NCBI RefSeq assembly: GCF_011043775.1
Contig: NZ_JAAKXY010000005.1
Coordinates: 310,001-374,000, forward strand
Origin: Natronolimnobius sp. AArcel1
GTDB lineage: Archaea; Halobacteriota; Halobacteria; Halobacteriales; Natrialbaceae
Direction of reading: 5' to 3'
Length of the DNA stretch: 64,000 bases
Positions 18,961 to 26,794 of this stretch are shown here, piece by piece (position 1 is the first letter of the stretch; each line of letters starts with the position of its first letter). The notes under the pieces are model-generated. The model saw only the letters and a program-made list of their open reading frames with translations, was not told where the DNA came from and did not search any database. Both the position numbers and the translations under genes were made by a program.

Positions 18961-19027
18961 GAACTATAGAACCAACTCAACGATGTATACACTGCTCGCC
19001 GACCTGCTCACGGGCACGAACGCCCGT
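18961..19027 (+). repeat. Right arm of long inverted repeat, downstream of IclR
   Basis: This 67-bp stretch is the inverted copy of 16023-16090; 18989-19027 is identical over 39 bp. It lies just after the IclR stop codon. It contains the hairpin ACGGGC-6 nt-GCCCGT (19010-19027) and begins with GAACTATAG, matching the last codons and stop of the trehalose synthase gene. It may work as a 3' end structure and is a possible site for inversion of the enclosed segment. Confidence 0.8.
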
Positions 19028-19112
19028 TCGCACGATTCACGAATGTGACTCGAGGGCAGTGTCACTGTCGCTGACCCAAATCATTATTAGCGCGGATGGA
19101 CCAATCCTACGT

Positions 19113-19163
19113 ATGCAACTCGCATCGTTGATAGCCGTTCGTTTGGGTCGGAGGAACAAATGA
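19113..19163 (+). CDS. Putative 16-residue leader peptide upstream of Gfo/Idh gene
   Basis: This short frame encodes MQLASLIAVRLGRRNK. Its ATG is 26 nt after the centre of a TATA-like TTATTA (19084-19089), the spacing of a leaderless start. Its TGA overlaps the ATG of the next gene as ATGA. A Shine-Dalgarno GGAGG (19150-19154) inside it would serve that gene. The layout suggests translational coupling. It may be only the 5' leader of the dehydrogenase mRNA. Confidence 0.4.
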   Translation: MQLASLIAVRLGRRNK

Positions 19164-20182
19164 ATCGCGCAGATGAACAGGACTCACTCCGAATCGGGAT
19201 GCTCTCGAGTGCACACGTTCACGCCAATGCCTACGCCGATATCGTAGTCGCACAGTCGGATCTCGAACTCGTCGGGATTGCAGATGACGATCCCGAACGG
19301 GGGCGAAAGTTTGCCGAGCAGTACGGTACGCAGTACCGTGACCGAGACACTGTTCTCGAGGATGCTGACGCTGTGATCGTTTGCTCGGAGAACGAAAGAC
19401 ACGTGGATTGGGTTGAAAGTGCCGCAGACGCGGGCGTCGATGTACTTTGTGAGAAGCCACTTGCCCCGAGGGCATCCGATGCATCGTCGATCGTCACTAT
19501 GTGTGAGGAGGCGGACGTTACACTTGGGGTTGCGATGCCGTTGCGATTCTCCGAACCCGCACTCGAGGCAAAAAGCGCCTGTGAGGCGGGCCGCATCGGT
19601 TCGATCGAGTACCTTGTTGGAACGAACCGCGGACAGATGCCCGGCGACTGGTTCACCGATCCTGACGCGGCTGGTGGTGGGGCAGCAATCGATCACACCG
19701 TCCACATCGTCGATCTGGTTCACTGGTTGACCGACGAACGCGTCGCCGAAGTCTACGCGGAACTCGGCACGAGATTTCACGATACCGCAGTCGAGGACGT
19801 GAACATACTCTCGATGGAACTGACTGACGGAACGGTGTTTACGCTTGATGGCTCTTGGAGTCGCCCCGACGAGTGGGACTTCTGGGGCGACGCGACGATC
19901 GATATCGTTGGTTCTGAGGGAACAATCGACGTCGACTGCTTCGATCAAACGTACAAACTCACTCGAGACACTGGTGACGATAGTGGAATTGCGTCGGTGT
20001 ACTGGGGATCGGATCCGAATTATGGCTTGATCCGTAACTTCGTCGAGGTAGTCAAATCTGACACAACACCCGAAATATCTGGTCGGGACGGCGTCGATGC
20101 CGTCGCAGTCGTTGATGCGGTTTACGAATCGGCAAAGCGCGGTGCACCCGTTAGCGTTGCGTACCCGGAACTTGAATCGTAG
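19160..20182 (+). CDS. Gfo/Idh/MocA-family oxidoreductase
   Basis: This 340-residue NAD(P)-dependent sugar or polyol dehydrogenase has CEKPLAPRASDA, with the conserved EKP lysine near residue 96, and the catalytic-region GGGAAIDHTVHIVDLVHWL. The C-terminal half is the alpha/beta dimerisation domain. The dinucleotide loop reads GMLSSAHVHANAY instead of the usual GxGxxG, as in two other members here. The start ATG has a good Shine-Dalgarno GGAGG 5 nt upstream and overlaps a 16-codon leader frame. It is convergent with the MDR dehydrogenase at 20243. The substrate is unknown. Confidence 0.9.
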   Translation: MNRADEQDSLRIGMLSSAHVHANAYADIVVAQSDLELVGIADDDPERGRKFAEQYGTQYRDRDTVLEDADAVIVCSENERHVDWVESAADAGVDVLCEKPLAPRASDASSIVTMCEEADVTLGVAMPLRFSEPALEAKSACEAGRIGSIEYLVGTNRGQMPGDWFTDPDAAGGGAAIDHTVHIVDLVHWLTDERVAEVYAELGTRFHDTAVEDVNILSMELTDGTVFTLDGSWSRPDEWDFWGDATIDIVGSEGTIDVDCFDQTYKLTRDTGDDSGIASVYWGSDPNYGLIRNFVEVVKSDTTPEISGRDGVDAVAVVDAVYESAKRGAPVSVAYPELES

Positions 20183-20242
20183 GGTGAGTTCGTACTGAGA
20201 GCGGCTTTCTACTGTTTCGGTTTTGAATCCGCTGCGTCCAAC

Positions 20243-21256
20243 TTACCACTCGAGCAGGACGCCCATCGCCTCAGATCGGTCCTCAAGCAGCGTCTCGTAG
20301 ATATCCGCTGCGTCGGCGTAGTCCGCGCGGTGGCTGATGAGATGGTCAACGGAGAGGTCGCCGTCCTCGACGAGTTCGAAGAACAGTTCGGCGTGTCGAT
20401 GCTGAGTCCAGGGATTTTCTGGTGTTGCAACGCTTGGATGTGAGGAGTTGTGCGCGCCGATGATGTGGTAGCTCGGGCCGTTACAGAAGTCGTGAAAGTC
20501 GAACTTCGTCTCTCCACGTGGGCTACTCAGTACAACGAATCGACCCTGTTCTCGCAGAACATCGAGTTCGTCGGTGAGTACAGCCGGATTCCCGGTCACC
20601 TCGAAGACAACGTCTGCCAGTCGATCGTTCGCGACCTCTCGAACGGCGGTTTCCGGGTCGGTTGCAGATGGATCTACTGTTTCGATTGCCGGGTCGTCGG
20701 GGACGTACTCGAGACGCCTTGTCGCGACGTCCGCGGCGATAACAGGGCGAGCACCAGCAATTCGGCAGTACTGGACGGCAAACTGTCCAAGCAGCCCGAG
20801 ACCGTACACCGCGGCGGTTTCACCCCAGGTGAGTTCGCTTCGGCGTACGCCGTTCATCACAATCTCTGCGATAGTAAAGAAGGCCGCTTGATCGTCGTCG
20901 ACACCGTTGGGAATGGGACGGCAGTGATCGGCGCTGGCAACGGTGTAGGCCGCGTGTGGACCATACGTGCCGACACGCTGGCCGATCTCAAGATCAGTCA
21001 CCGCGGTGCCGATTTCGACGACCTCGCCGACGTTGTTGTAGCCTGGCTCGAACGGATACGACGCATGTTCGTCCCAGTACGATCCCTCGGGGTACTCGCC
21101 GGAGAGAACCGTCAGTTCCGTCCCCGTACTCACCAGTGTGCGTTCGGTTCGGATCAGGACTTCGTCGGCGTCGGGCGTTGGTCGTTCGCGCTCTTCGATC
21201 GTAACTGCATTCGGCTCATCGAAGACAATTGTCTCTGAAGTCTTGTTGCGTGCCAT
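20243..21256 (-). CDS. MDR-family dehydrogenase (probably zinc-free)
   Basis: This 337-residue medium-chain dehydrogenase has an N-terminal GroES-like domain (PFEPGYNNVGEVVEIG) and a Rossmann domain with VYGLGLLGQFAVQYCRIAGARPVIAAD. The usual catalytic Cys and the GHE zinc ligands are not evident (GYNNVG replaces GHExxG), and no structural four-cysteine lobe is present. This resembles the class that works beside Gfo/Idh partners on sugar or cyclitol substrates. Its upstream region faces the sulfatase pseudogene. Confidence 0.85.
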   Translation of the reverse strand: MARNKTSETIVFDEPNAVTIEERERPTPDADEVLIRTERTLVSTGTELTVLSGEYPEGSYWDEHASYPFEPGYNNVGEVVEIGTAVTDLEIGQRVGTYGPHAAYTVASADHCRPIPNGVDDDQAAFFTIAEIVMNGVRRSELTWGETAAVYGLGLLGQFAVQYCRIAGARPVIAADVATRRLEYVPDDPAIETVDPSATDPETAVREVANDRLADVVFEVTGNPAVLTDELDVLREQGRFVVLSSPRGETKFDFHDFCNGPSYHIIGAHNSSHPSVATPENPWTQHRHAELFFELVEDGDLSVDHLISHRADYADAADIYETLLEDRSEAMGVLLEW

Positions 21257-21333
21257 CGGTGCTGTACATTACCATGCCACTGCACCCCCATTAAGTTATC
21301 CCGTTTGCTCACGCCGCAGTTGTCCATTCAGAA

Positions 21334-21691
21334 CTACTGCCCACGTGGATAGATCGCAAGAGAGTGCTCGAGTGCCGCGACCTGTTGATCCGACCAGTGG
21401 CCGTCACGATACGCCGAGCGCACGCTCGGGATCTGGGTCGTGGCCGGATCCAGGATGTCTGTACCACTGCCCGTCGCCATAGTGCGTGACGACGCCAGTT
21501 GCGGGTCCGTGTCGACACGTTGCTATTGCCGTTCGACACGGAAGGCAGGGTGTATCAGACGCATAGCATCGGTCGAAAACCATACCACTATCGGCGAGCG
21601 TGTCAATGGTTGGGGATGTCTGGCGACTGTAGCCGTAACATCCGAGGTGATCAGGTCGTAGTGAATCTACGTCGACGATGAGTACCTTCAT
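21334..21691 (-). pseudogene. Sulfatase pseudogene with large internal deletion and frameshift
   Basis: Translation from 21691 gives a good sulfatase start, MKVLIVDVDSLRPDHLGCYG. It continues through the formylglycine region PCLPCRTAIATCR and THYGDGQWY, then ends at a stop at 21404. In another frame, just downstream, comes RDGHWSDQQVAALEHSLAIY and a stop at 21334, which looks like a sulfatase C terminus. Several hundred residues are therefore missing and the two ends are out of frame. The third sulfatase of the window is thus dead. A regulatory palindrome (21772-21788) still lies upstream. Confidence 0.75.
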
Positions 21692-21771
21692 GCGTTGTGG
21701 TTCACTGCAAATTCGCTTAGCGGTACTGGTGATTTTGATCCCTGTCCGTGATGTTCTGTTTGTTGCCCAGC

Positions 21772-21788
21772 GTTTACTATGGGTGAAC
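21772..21788. promoter_or_regulatory. GTTTA-N7-TGAAC palindrome
   Basis: GTTTACTATGGGTGAAC has arms GTTTAC and GTGAAC with one mismatch. It lies 81 nt upstream of the sulfatase pseudogene start (minus strand) and belongs to the same 17-bp motif set as 18101, 22054, 22177, 54876, 54959 and 55130. Confidence 0.5.
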
Positions 21789-21863
21789 AGTGTTTGTGTC
21801 TCTATCTCAGGATTTTTGCTAACTACCAACAAGACCACATCTCCCAGCATGCCAACGCAACTA

Positions 21864-21885
21864 TTTACATAGGTACCTATGTAAA
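21864..21885. promoter_or_regulatory. Perfect 22-bp palindrome
   Basis: The sequence is a perfect inverted repeat with no spacer, centred on GGTACC: the half site is TTTACATAGGT followed by its complement. It lies in the intergenic region upstream of the sulfatase pseudogene. It could be an operator for a dimeric regulator different from the 17-bp motif, or a former element end. No second copy was seen. Confidence 0.5.
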
Positions 21886-22053
21886 AACTTGTACGTGATC
21901 CCGTCACACACCCTCGTTTTTTATCCAGTTCGTCAGTTTTTGAGCACTGCGATCACATAATTCCGACTACTGTTTGTGTTATATTTCTGTATGTCTGTTG
22001 CTGTTAATGTCTCCAAGCCAAAATCACGTCGGTGAGGCTCATTTTCGCTCTTT

Positions 22054-22070
22054 GTTTAGGAGAACTGAAC
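22054..22070. promoter_or_regulatory. GTTTA-N7-TGAAC palindrome
   Basis: GTTTAGGAGAACTGAAC has arms GTTTAG and CTGAAC with one mismatch. It lies 123 bp before the next site (22177) in the region upstream of the Gfo/Idh gene at 22703. Confidence 0.5.
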
Positions 22071-22176
22071 GCCAATCGTTCGTACTCACTTGGTTCTGGT
22101 ACTGATACTAGTTCGCTTCTCAGCACATTGGGCCATACATCGGATTGAATTCGCGGCTGACGTAACTCCCCTCGGC

Positions 22177-22193
22177 GTTTAGCAGACCTAAAC
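22177..22193. promoter_or_regulatory. Perfect GTTTAG-N5-CTAAAC palindrome
   Basis: GTTTAGCAGACCTAAAC has perfect 6-bp arms. It is nearly identical to the site at 55130 (GTTTAGCAGAGGTAAAC), although the two lie 33 kb apart, upstream of different Gfo/Idh genes. Confidence 0.6.
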
Positions 22194-22483
22194 GAGCATG
22201 TCATTTGTCACCGTGGGTCGTCCGTGTCTTGGTGGTTTGCCTCTTATACTGCCCATTCACTGTCTTCTACACCGAGATGCAGGTCGCACGAACGGTTCGA
22301 TATGCAGACTTTATCCATCAGCGTTGATTCGCTGTGTCCTAATCATCTTGGGTAGTACGGCTGCGGACCTGCCACTTCGATGAAAATACTCGAGTGGACA
22401 TAGGTACGTGTCCCGCTGAACCGACGACTATCGTGAGCTAGACAATAGGCTTATATCCGTGAACACGAAATGATTTTCTGACA

Positions 22484-22699
22484 ATGCCTGTCTATAGACT
22501 CGCTGTAGACGGTGGTGAGGGTGCTCGGATCGGTCCTGTCGATCGGGCGTCCGACACCGTAACGTCGACCACCGTCGCTCTTTCGACGATTGCGAACTAC
22601 CTTCCTGGTAGGTCCGTGGGATCGATGCGACAGTCCGATCCCCCAGTGAAACACACAGTTGACCGCTCCAAAAATAATTCTTCGAGTAGGTGGGACTGA
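22484..22699 (+). CDS. Possible 71-residue leader ORF before Gfo/Idh gene
   Basis: The ATG lies about 30 nt downstream of TTATAT (22451-22456), suiting a leaderless start. The stop lies 3 nt before the dehydrogenase ATG at 22703. The product is unremarkable (MPVYRLAVDGGEGARIGPVD at the start) with no known domain. It may be a coupled leader, a decayed gene or untranslated leader sequence. The composition is not clearly haloarchaeal coding. Confidence 0.25.
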   Translation: MPVYRLAVDGGEGARIGPVDRASDTVTSTTVALSTIANYLPGRSVGSMRQSDPPVKHTVDRSKNNSSSRWD

Positions 22700-22702
22700 A
22701 AT

Positions 22703-23794
22703 ATGAGCCAGCAGCGACGCGAAATCGGCTACATCGGTCTGAACCACCACCACGCCGAACCCTACCTCAAGAGCATTGAGGATCTGCCTGTCGAGATTAC
22801 CGGTGCGTGTGAACCCGACGAGTCGGTCGCCCTCGATTCAATCGACGGACTCGAGGCGATTCCGACGTACCGATCGGTGACTGAACTCCTTGATCGCGAA
22901 CAACCCGATTTGGTCTGGTTGACACTGTCCAACGAGCAGACCCCGGAGGTCATCATTGAGGCGGTTGAGCGCGGTATCGACGTCTTCACCGAAAAGCCGG
23001 TTGCCAGAACGGCTGCCGACCTTCGGCCCGTAATCGACTCCGTCGAGGAGTCCGAGGCGACCGTCGGTGTGTCGTACTCTTGGCGTGGGCATCCGATCGC
23101 GCAGGAACTTCGAGATCGAGTAGAGGAGGATTTTTTCGGCGACGTTCATGCCTTCGAGACGCGGTTTCTCACCTCAAAACCGGCCTACCGAGATACAGAC
23201 CACTACCTTTTCGACCGATCGGCGAGTCGTGGCGGGATCGTTCAGTGGCTCGGTATCCACTGGATCGATCTCTTACCGTGGATTCTGGACGATCCGATCG
23301 AGCAGGTCAACGCCTCGCTCAATTCCCGCTCGGATGCCATCGACGTCGAAGACGGCGCCACGATCCAGTTCGAAACTGAATCCGGGGCTCTCGGCACGCT
23401 TCAGTGTGGGTATTATCTCCGCGAGGAACGGTACGACACGCACGTCGCGATCTACGGCGACGAGGGCAGAAGTCGGTGGGATCCTATTGGTCGCCAGTTC
23501 GGCTTCGACGGCGAAACAGAACTCGAACTCGAGTCGGTAACCGAATGTTGGGACGGGACCGCAAAACGGACGATCAACTACGACTATGAGCCACAGGACG
23601 GCTACGGTGGCGAGTGGGGCCTCGAATTCCTCGAATTGTTCCTCGAGGCAATGGACGAGGGGAATCCCGTTCCTGTTTCGCTTGAGGATGCACTCACCGT
23701 CCTCGAGGTACTCGACGCAGTCTATGAGTCAGCCGAGACCGATCAGTGGGTTTCCGTTGGCACCGAACGGTCGGTTCCGATCGAGCAGGACTGA
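22703..23794 (+). CDS. Gfo/Idh/MocA-family oxidoreductase
   Basis: This 363-residue member has FTEKPVARTAADL with the EKP lysine and a catalytic region GGIVQWLGIHWIDLLPWIL. The N-terminal nucleotide loop reads IGYIGLNHHHAEPYL, which departs from GxGxxG. The ATG follows a TATA-like AAAAATAAT by about 30 nt, so it could also be leaderless. GTTTA-type palindromes lie 0.5-0.9 kb upstream. The next gene, a ceramidase-fold hydrolase, is 113 nt downstream in the same direction. The sugar substrate is unknown. Confidence 0.9.
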   Translation: MSQQRREIGYIGLNHHHAEPYLKSIEDLPVEITGACEPDESVALDSIDGLEAIPTYRSVTELLDREQPDLVWLTLSNEQTPEVIIEAVERGIDVFTEKPVARTAADLRPVIDSVEESEATVGVSYSWRGHPIAQELRDRVEEDFFGDVHAFETRFLTSKPAYRDTDHYLFDRSASRGGIVQWLGIHWIDLLPWILDDPIEQVNASLNSRSDAIDVEDGATIQFETESGALGTLQCGYYLREERYDTHVAIYGDEGRSRWDPIGRQFGFDGETELELESVTECWDGTAKRTINYDYEPQDGYGGEWGLEFLELFLEAMDEGNPVPVSLEDALTVLEVLDAVYESAETDQWVSVGTERSVPIEQD

Positions 23795-23907
23795 TGGTGA
23801 TCGTCGCGATCCGGTGGCAGTCTTTCGGGTAGCTTTCTAGTCACAGTATGGCAGCACCAAGTGCAATGACCGGAGGGATTAATAGCTGACCGGCGCAGAT
23901 ACGGTGT

Positions 23908-25254
23908 ATGTCTGGTACTGTTTCGCACGAGGCGATGCTTCAAGCCGGTGTGGCGAGCAAAAATATTACGCCGGATGGCCCGGTTGAGATGAGCGGGTAT
24001 GGTGCACGTGAGGGGCTGTCGAGTGGTGTCCATGACTCGCTCTCTGCATCGGCGGTAGTGTTCGATGACGGTGCAGTCACGGTTGGGCTCCTCTCCGTGG
24101 ACGTGTTGAACGTCTCCCGCGAACTTACACACCAAGTGCGTCAGTCGCTCGCCGATGATGGGATCGTACTCGATGGTCTATTCATTGCCGCGACACACAC
24201 TCACGCTGGCCCGTATCTTCCCGCCAGAGCACTGGACGTGAGTCCGCCGCTACAAGCCGAGACTGACGTGTCCGACACGGTCGCATCCATTGAACGGGGT
24301 CTCGTGGCCGCACTCACCGCGGCGTACGAGCGCCGGGAGGCAGCAACCGTTCGAATCGGCCACGATAGCGAGACGACGGTCCCTGAAAATCGCCGCAAGA
24401 CTGGTGGCGTCAGCGGAAACGTTCGGGTTCCGTGGGGAACGGTCGACCCCGAGGTAACCGCACTGCTGATTGAGACGGCGTCTGGTGAACGTGCGGTCGT
24501 CTACAATTTTGCGTGCCATCCAGTCTGTACGACCGCCGGCGAGACGGAACTTTCCGCAGACTGGCCCGGATACGCGCGCCGTCGCATTCGAGCGCAGTAT
24601 GGCGACGTTCCGGTCCTGTTTCTCAACGGTGCAGCCGGCGACATCAACCCATCCGGCATGGATTCCGATCGAACCGGCGACGCTGTGTACGAGTACATGG
24701 CTGAAATCGGAACGAGCGTCGGCGATGCAGTCTGTCGTGCACTTGAGGCCGCGACGAACTCGACTGCGGTAACGATGCGACGACCGCCAATCCAGATCGA
24801 TCAAGCAGACGTCTCACTTCCGGTCAAAGAAACGCCGCCGGAATCAGTGATTCGTGACCGGATCGCAGACCTCGAGAGCCAGCTGGAGCGCCTCGAGGCG
24901 AACGGCGACCAGGTTGGCCACACGAAACTCGCACATAATCACCAGTATGCCGAGGAGCTACTCGCCATCGCGCGGTGGGATGTGACACACCTTCCGACGC
25001 ATATTCCGTACATCGAACTCGGCGAAGTGGGTCTCCTTGGTATGCCTGGCGAAGTTTTCGTTCGTCATGGCCTCGAGTTGAAAGCGCGCACTCGAGTGTC
25101 GACGCTCGTTCCTGCTGGGTACGTCAACGGGTATATTGGCTACGTTCCGCCGCTTTCAGCCCTAGAACAGATTGGATACGAGGTCCGGACAGCAAAGATT
25201 GCACCTGAGGCGGTCGTTAGGTTCCGCGAGGCAACCTTGGATCTCATCACGTGA
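23908..25254 (+). CDS. Neutral ceramidase-fold (alkaline ceramidase N-terminal domain) hydrolase
   Basis: This 448-residue protein matches the neutral/non-lysosomal ceramidase N-terminal domain. It starts AGVASKNITPDGPVEMSGYG, has the zinc-site ATHTHAGPYLPAR and FACHPVCTTAG with WPGY, and has LNGAAGDINPSG, the counterpart of the ceramidase NxGDxSPN nucleophile loop. No signal peptide is present, and haloarchaea lack ceramides, so it probably hydrolyses an amide or ester in a sugar derivative. ATTAATA (about 23880) lies 28 nt before the ATG. A paralogue is at 44180. Confidence 0.8.
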   Translation: MSGTVSHEAMLQAGVASKNITPDGPVEMSGYGAREGLSSGVHDSLSASAVVFDDGAVTVGLLSVDVLNVSRELTHQVRQSLADDGIVLDGLFIAATHTHAGPYLPARALDVSPPLQAETDVSDTVASIERGLVAALTAAYERREAATVRIGHDSETTVPENRRKTGGVSGNVRVPWGTVDPEVTALLIETASGERAVVYNFACHPVCTTAGETELSADWPGYARRRIRAQYGDVPVLFLNGAAGDINPSGMDSDRTGDAVYEYMAEIGTSVGDAVCRALEAATNSTAVTMRRPPIQIDQADVSLPVKETPPESVIRDRIADLESQLERLEANGDQVGHTKLAHNHQYAEELLAIARWDVTHLPTHIPYIELGEVGLLGMPGEVFVRHGLELKARTRVSTLVPAGYVNGYIGYVPPLSALEQIGYEVRTAKIAPEAVVRFREATLDLIT

Positions 25255-25422
25255 ACATGTCTGTGGAGTACACCGAGTGACTCATGTGGGTCTCTCTCTG
25301 TCAATTCCAACGTCACCGAGAGCCGTCTCGTGGTCGTACTAGTATATCGGTCTGAAAATTCGTCTCACCGAGCGTGTTTGTAGGCGATGGCCGCGTACAC
25401 GATGTCCTCTCGAAAAAACAGG

Positions 25423-26055
25423 CTAGAGGATGAACGGCGAGGCGAGCCAGAGCAGGCACAGTGTCGTGGGTACGGTGCTGACGTAGAGCGCTTCCCGCAA
25501 CGAAACGTCACTGATCTCTTCGACGACGGTTGCCCAGATGTAGCCGCTGTAGAGGACGAACGGGATGGCCAGAACTGTTGCCGCGATGAATATCGGATCG
25601 CCGAGTGCGCTATCAGTATAGCTCTGGTACGCCTCGAGTTCGTACTGAAACGCCGAGAACGACGGTTCAGCAGGCTCTTGTGCACCCTGTAATGCGTATA
25701 GTTGGCCGAGACTTTGAATGAGTCCCGCGGCAATAAGCGGAACGAGTCCCCATCCGGTGAGTCGAAAGAGCAACCCGGGCGGGAAGTAGCCTTTCACGAA
25801 CCGAGCAGTGTAGTAAATCGCGACGGTTACGACGCCCCAGATGACGAACGGGAGAAGCAGTTCGACGAGCGACAACACTGCAATTGGTGCACTAACATGG
25901 CCATACCCGTCTCCGATCACTGCGACCGTGCCTGCATGTCTGATCGCGAATGCAAGTCCAACGAGCAACGCAATGATGCTCTGTGTACGTATTCCGGGGT
26001 ACTTTGACTGTCGCTCGACGAACGCCTGGGGATTTGTTACCAAACGGGCAATCAT
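25423..26055 (-). CDS. Yip1-domain integral membrane protein
   Basis: This 210-residue protein has about five transmembrane helices and an N terminus (MIARLVTNPQAFVERQ) typical of archaeal Yip1-domain proteins. The function of these is unknown; eukaryotic relatives act in membrane traffic. A TATA-like box in the symmetric element at 26080-26094 lies about 28 nt upstream, so the transcript is likely leaderless. It is convergent with the ceramidase-fold gene. Just after its stop the minus strand reads on to REDIVYAAIAYKHAR and a stop (25365), a protein-like tail of unknown origin. Confidence 0.8.
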   Translation of the reverse strand: MIARLVTNPQAFVERQSKYPGIRTQSIIALLVGLAFAIRHAGTVAVIGDGYGHVSAPIAVLSLVELLLPFVIWGVVTVAIYYTARFVKGYFPPGLLFRLTGWGLVPLIAAGLIQSLGQLYALQGAQEPAEPSFSAFQYELEAYQSYTDSALGDPIFIAATVLAIPFVLYSGYIWATVVEEISDVSLREALYVSTVPTTLCLLWLASPFIL

Positions 26056-26079
26056 CTGGTTAACATGGAGAGGCCGATG

Positions 26080-26094
26080 CCGTATAAATTACGG
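26080..26094. promoter_or_regulatory. Symmetric bidirectional TATA element
   Basis: CCGTATAAATTACGG has 5-bp inverted arms around TAAAT, so both strands present a TATA-like box. The minus-strand Yip1 start is about 28 nt away, and an ATG at 26114 on the plus strand is at the same distance. GGTTAACATG occurs on both sides (26058 and 26107), 49 bp apart. Confidence 0.5.
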
Positions 26095-26239
26095 TATATT
26101 GTCTCCGGTTAACATGTTTGTACTGAGCTATCTCCGAACCGGACTCGATAGAATGGGTGCAATGTGCAAACAGTTATTACGGTCTATCTGGATTACCTCG
26201 TGTATGGCGACACAATCGTTCGCGGAGCCATCGTCATCG

Positions 26240-26449
26240 ATGGAACGTGCGGTCGAGTCAATTCAGGAATATGCGATTGTCGCGTACCCCTTGCTAGCTG
26301 GACTCAGCCTCATTGTACTGGGTCTCGTTTTCCAAGCTGTGGGTCGAGGCACGGAAGCTGGTGTTTCGGCCGCGAGTGGACTCATCATCTGTGCGATCAC
26401 GATCTTCGTTTACGGACTGTTCTGGGCACTTGGTCGATACGGTCACTAA
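26240..26449 (+). CDS. Small two-helix membrane protein
   Basis: From this ATG the 69-residue product has two hydrophobic segments (VAYPLLAGLSLIVLGLVFQA and SGLIICAITIFVYGLFWAL) joined by a short loop. No family is recognised. An in-frame ATG at 26114 is 28 nt from the bidirectional TATA and would add a 42-residue basic extension. I prefer 26240 because that extension is unlike haloarchaeal protein, but the promoter favours 26114. Confidence 0.55.
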   Translation: MERAVESIQEYAIVAYPLLAGLSLIVLGLVFQAVGRGTEAGVSAASGLIICAITIFVYGLFWALGRYGH

Positions 26450-26794
26450 CGCACTAGGAATGGTAGCCCGATATTCCGATGCAACCGCGGGACAGTTCGC
26501 AGTCGCATTGGAAATGACTTCCAAGAGATGGGATATCGATTTGCTCTCGAGCCACGAATCGGTTGGGACTGCCACTCTATCATATTCATTAATGTACAAT
26601 AATCGCTCGAAAGTTTTGCGAAACGTGAACTAATCTCGTACAATATCTCTCCTTTGTTGATCTTCAAGCGTTAGCCCAGGATACTCGACAAACGGGCCAA
26701 AAGCTCTGAGAAAAGGAAATATTCGGCATGCTAGTATCGGATATCTATGCAAAGGTTTAATTAGGTTGTGCCCCACTCGTACAACTGAACGTTA
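26450..26794 (+). other. Intergenic region upstream of ABC transporter
   Basis: No gene is supported. The sequence is AT-richer than the flanking genes. A TATA-like GTTTAATTAG (26755-26764) lies about 35 nt before the binding-protein start. A 57-codon frame from 26461 has no recognisable character. Confidence 0.5.

Larger units (their letters stand above)
21692..22702 (+). other. Large regulatory-looking intergenic region with palindromes
   Basis: This stretch of about 1 kb between the sulfatase pseudogene and a Gfo/Idh gene is AT-richer than its surroundings. It contains three GTTYA-N7-TRAAC palindromes (21772, 22054, 22177) and a perfect 22-bp palindrome (21864-21885). A TATA-like TTATATTT (21979-21986) lies 28 nt before a short 32-codon frame at 22007, and a TTATAT box (22451-22456) lies before the frame at 22484. 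I see no intact gene of normal size. Confidence 0.6.

Noticed and set aside
23908-25254. True ceramidase activity.
   Set aside because: The domain matches, but archaea lack ceramide; only the fold and metal site can be supported.
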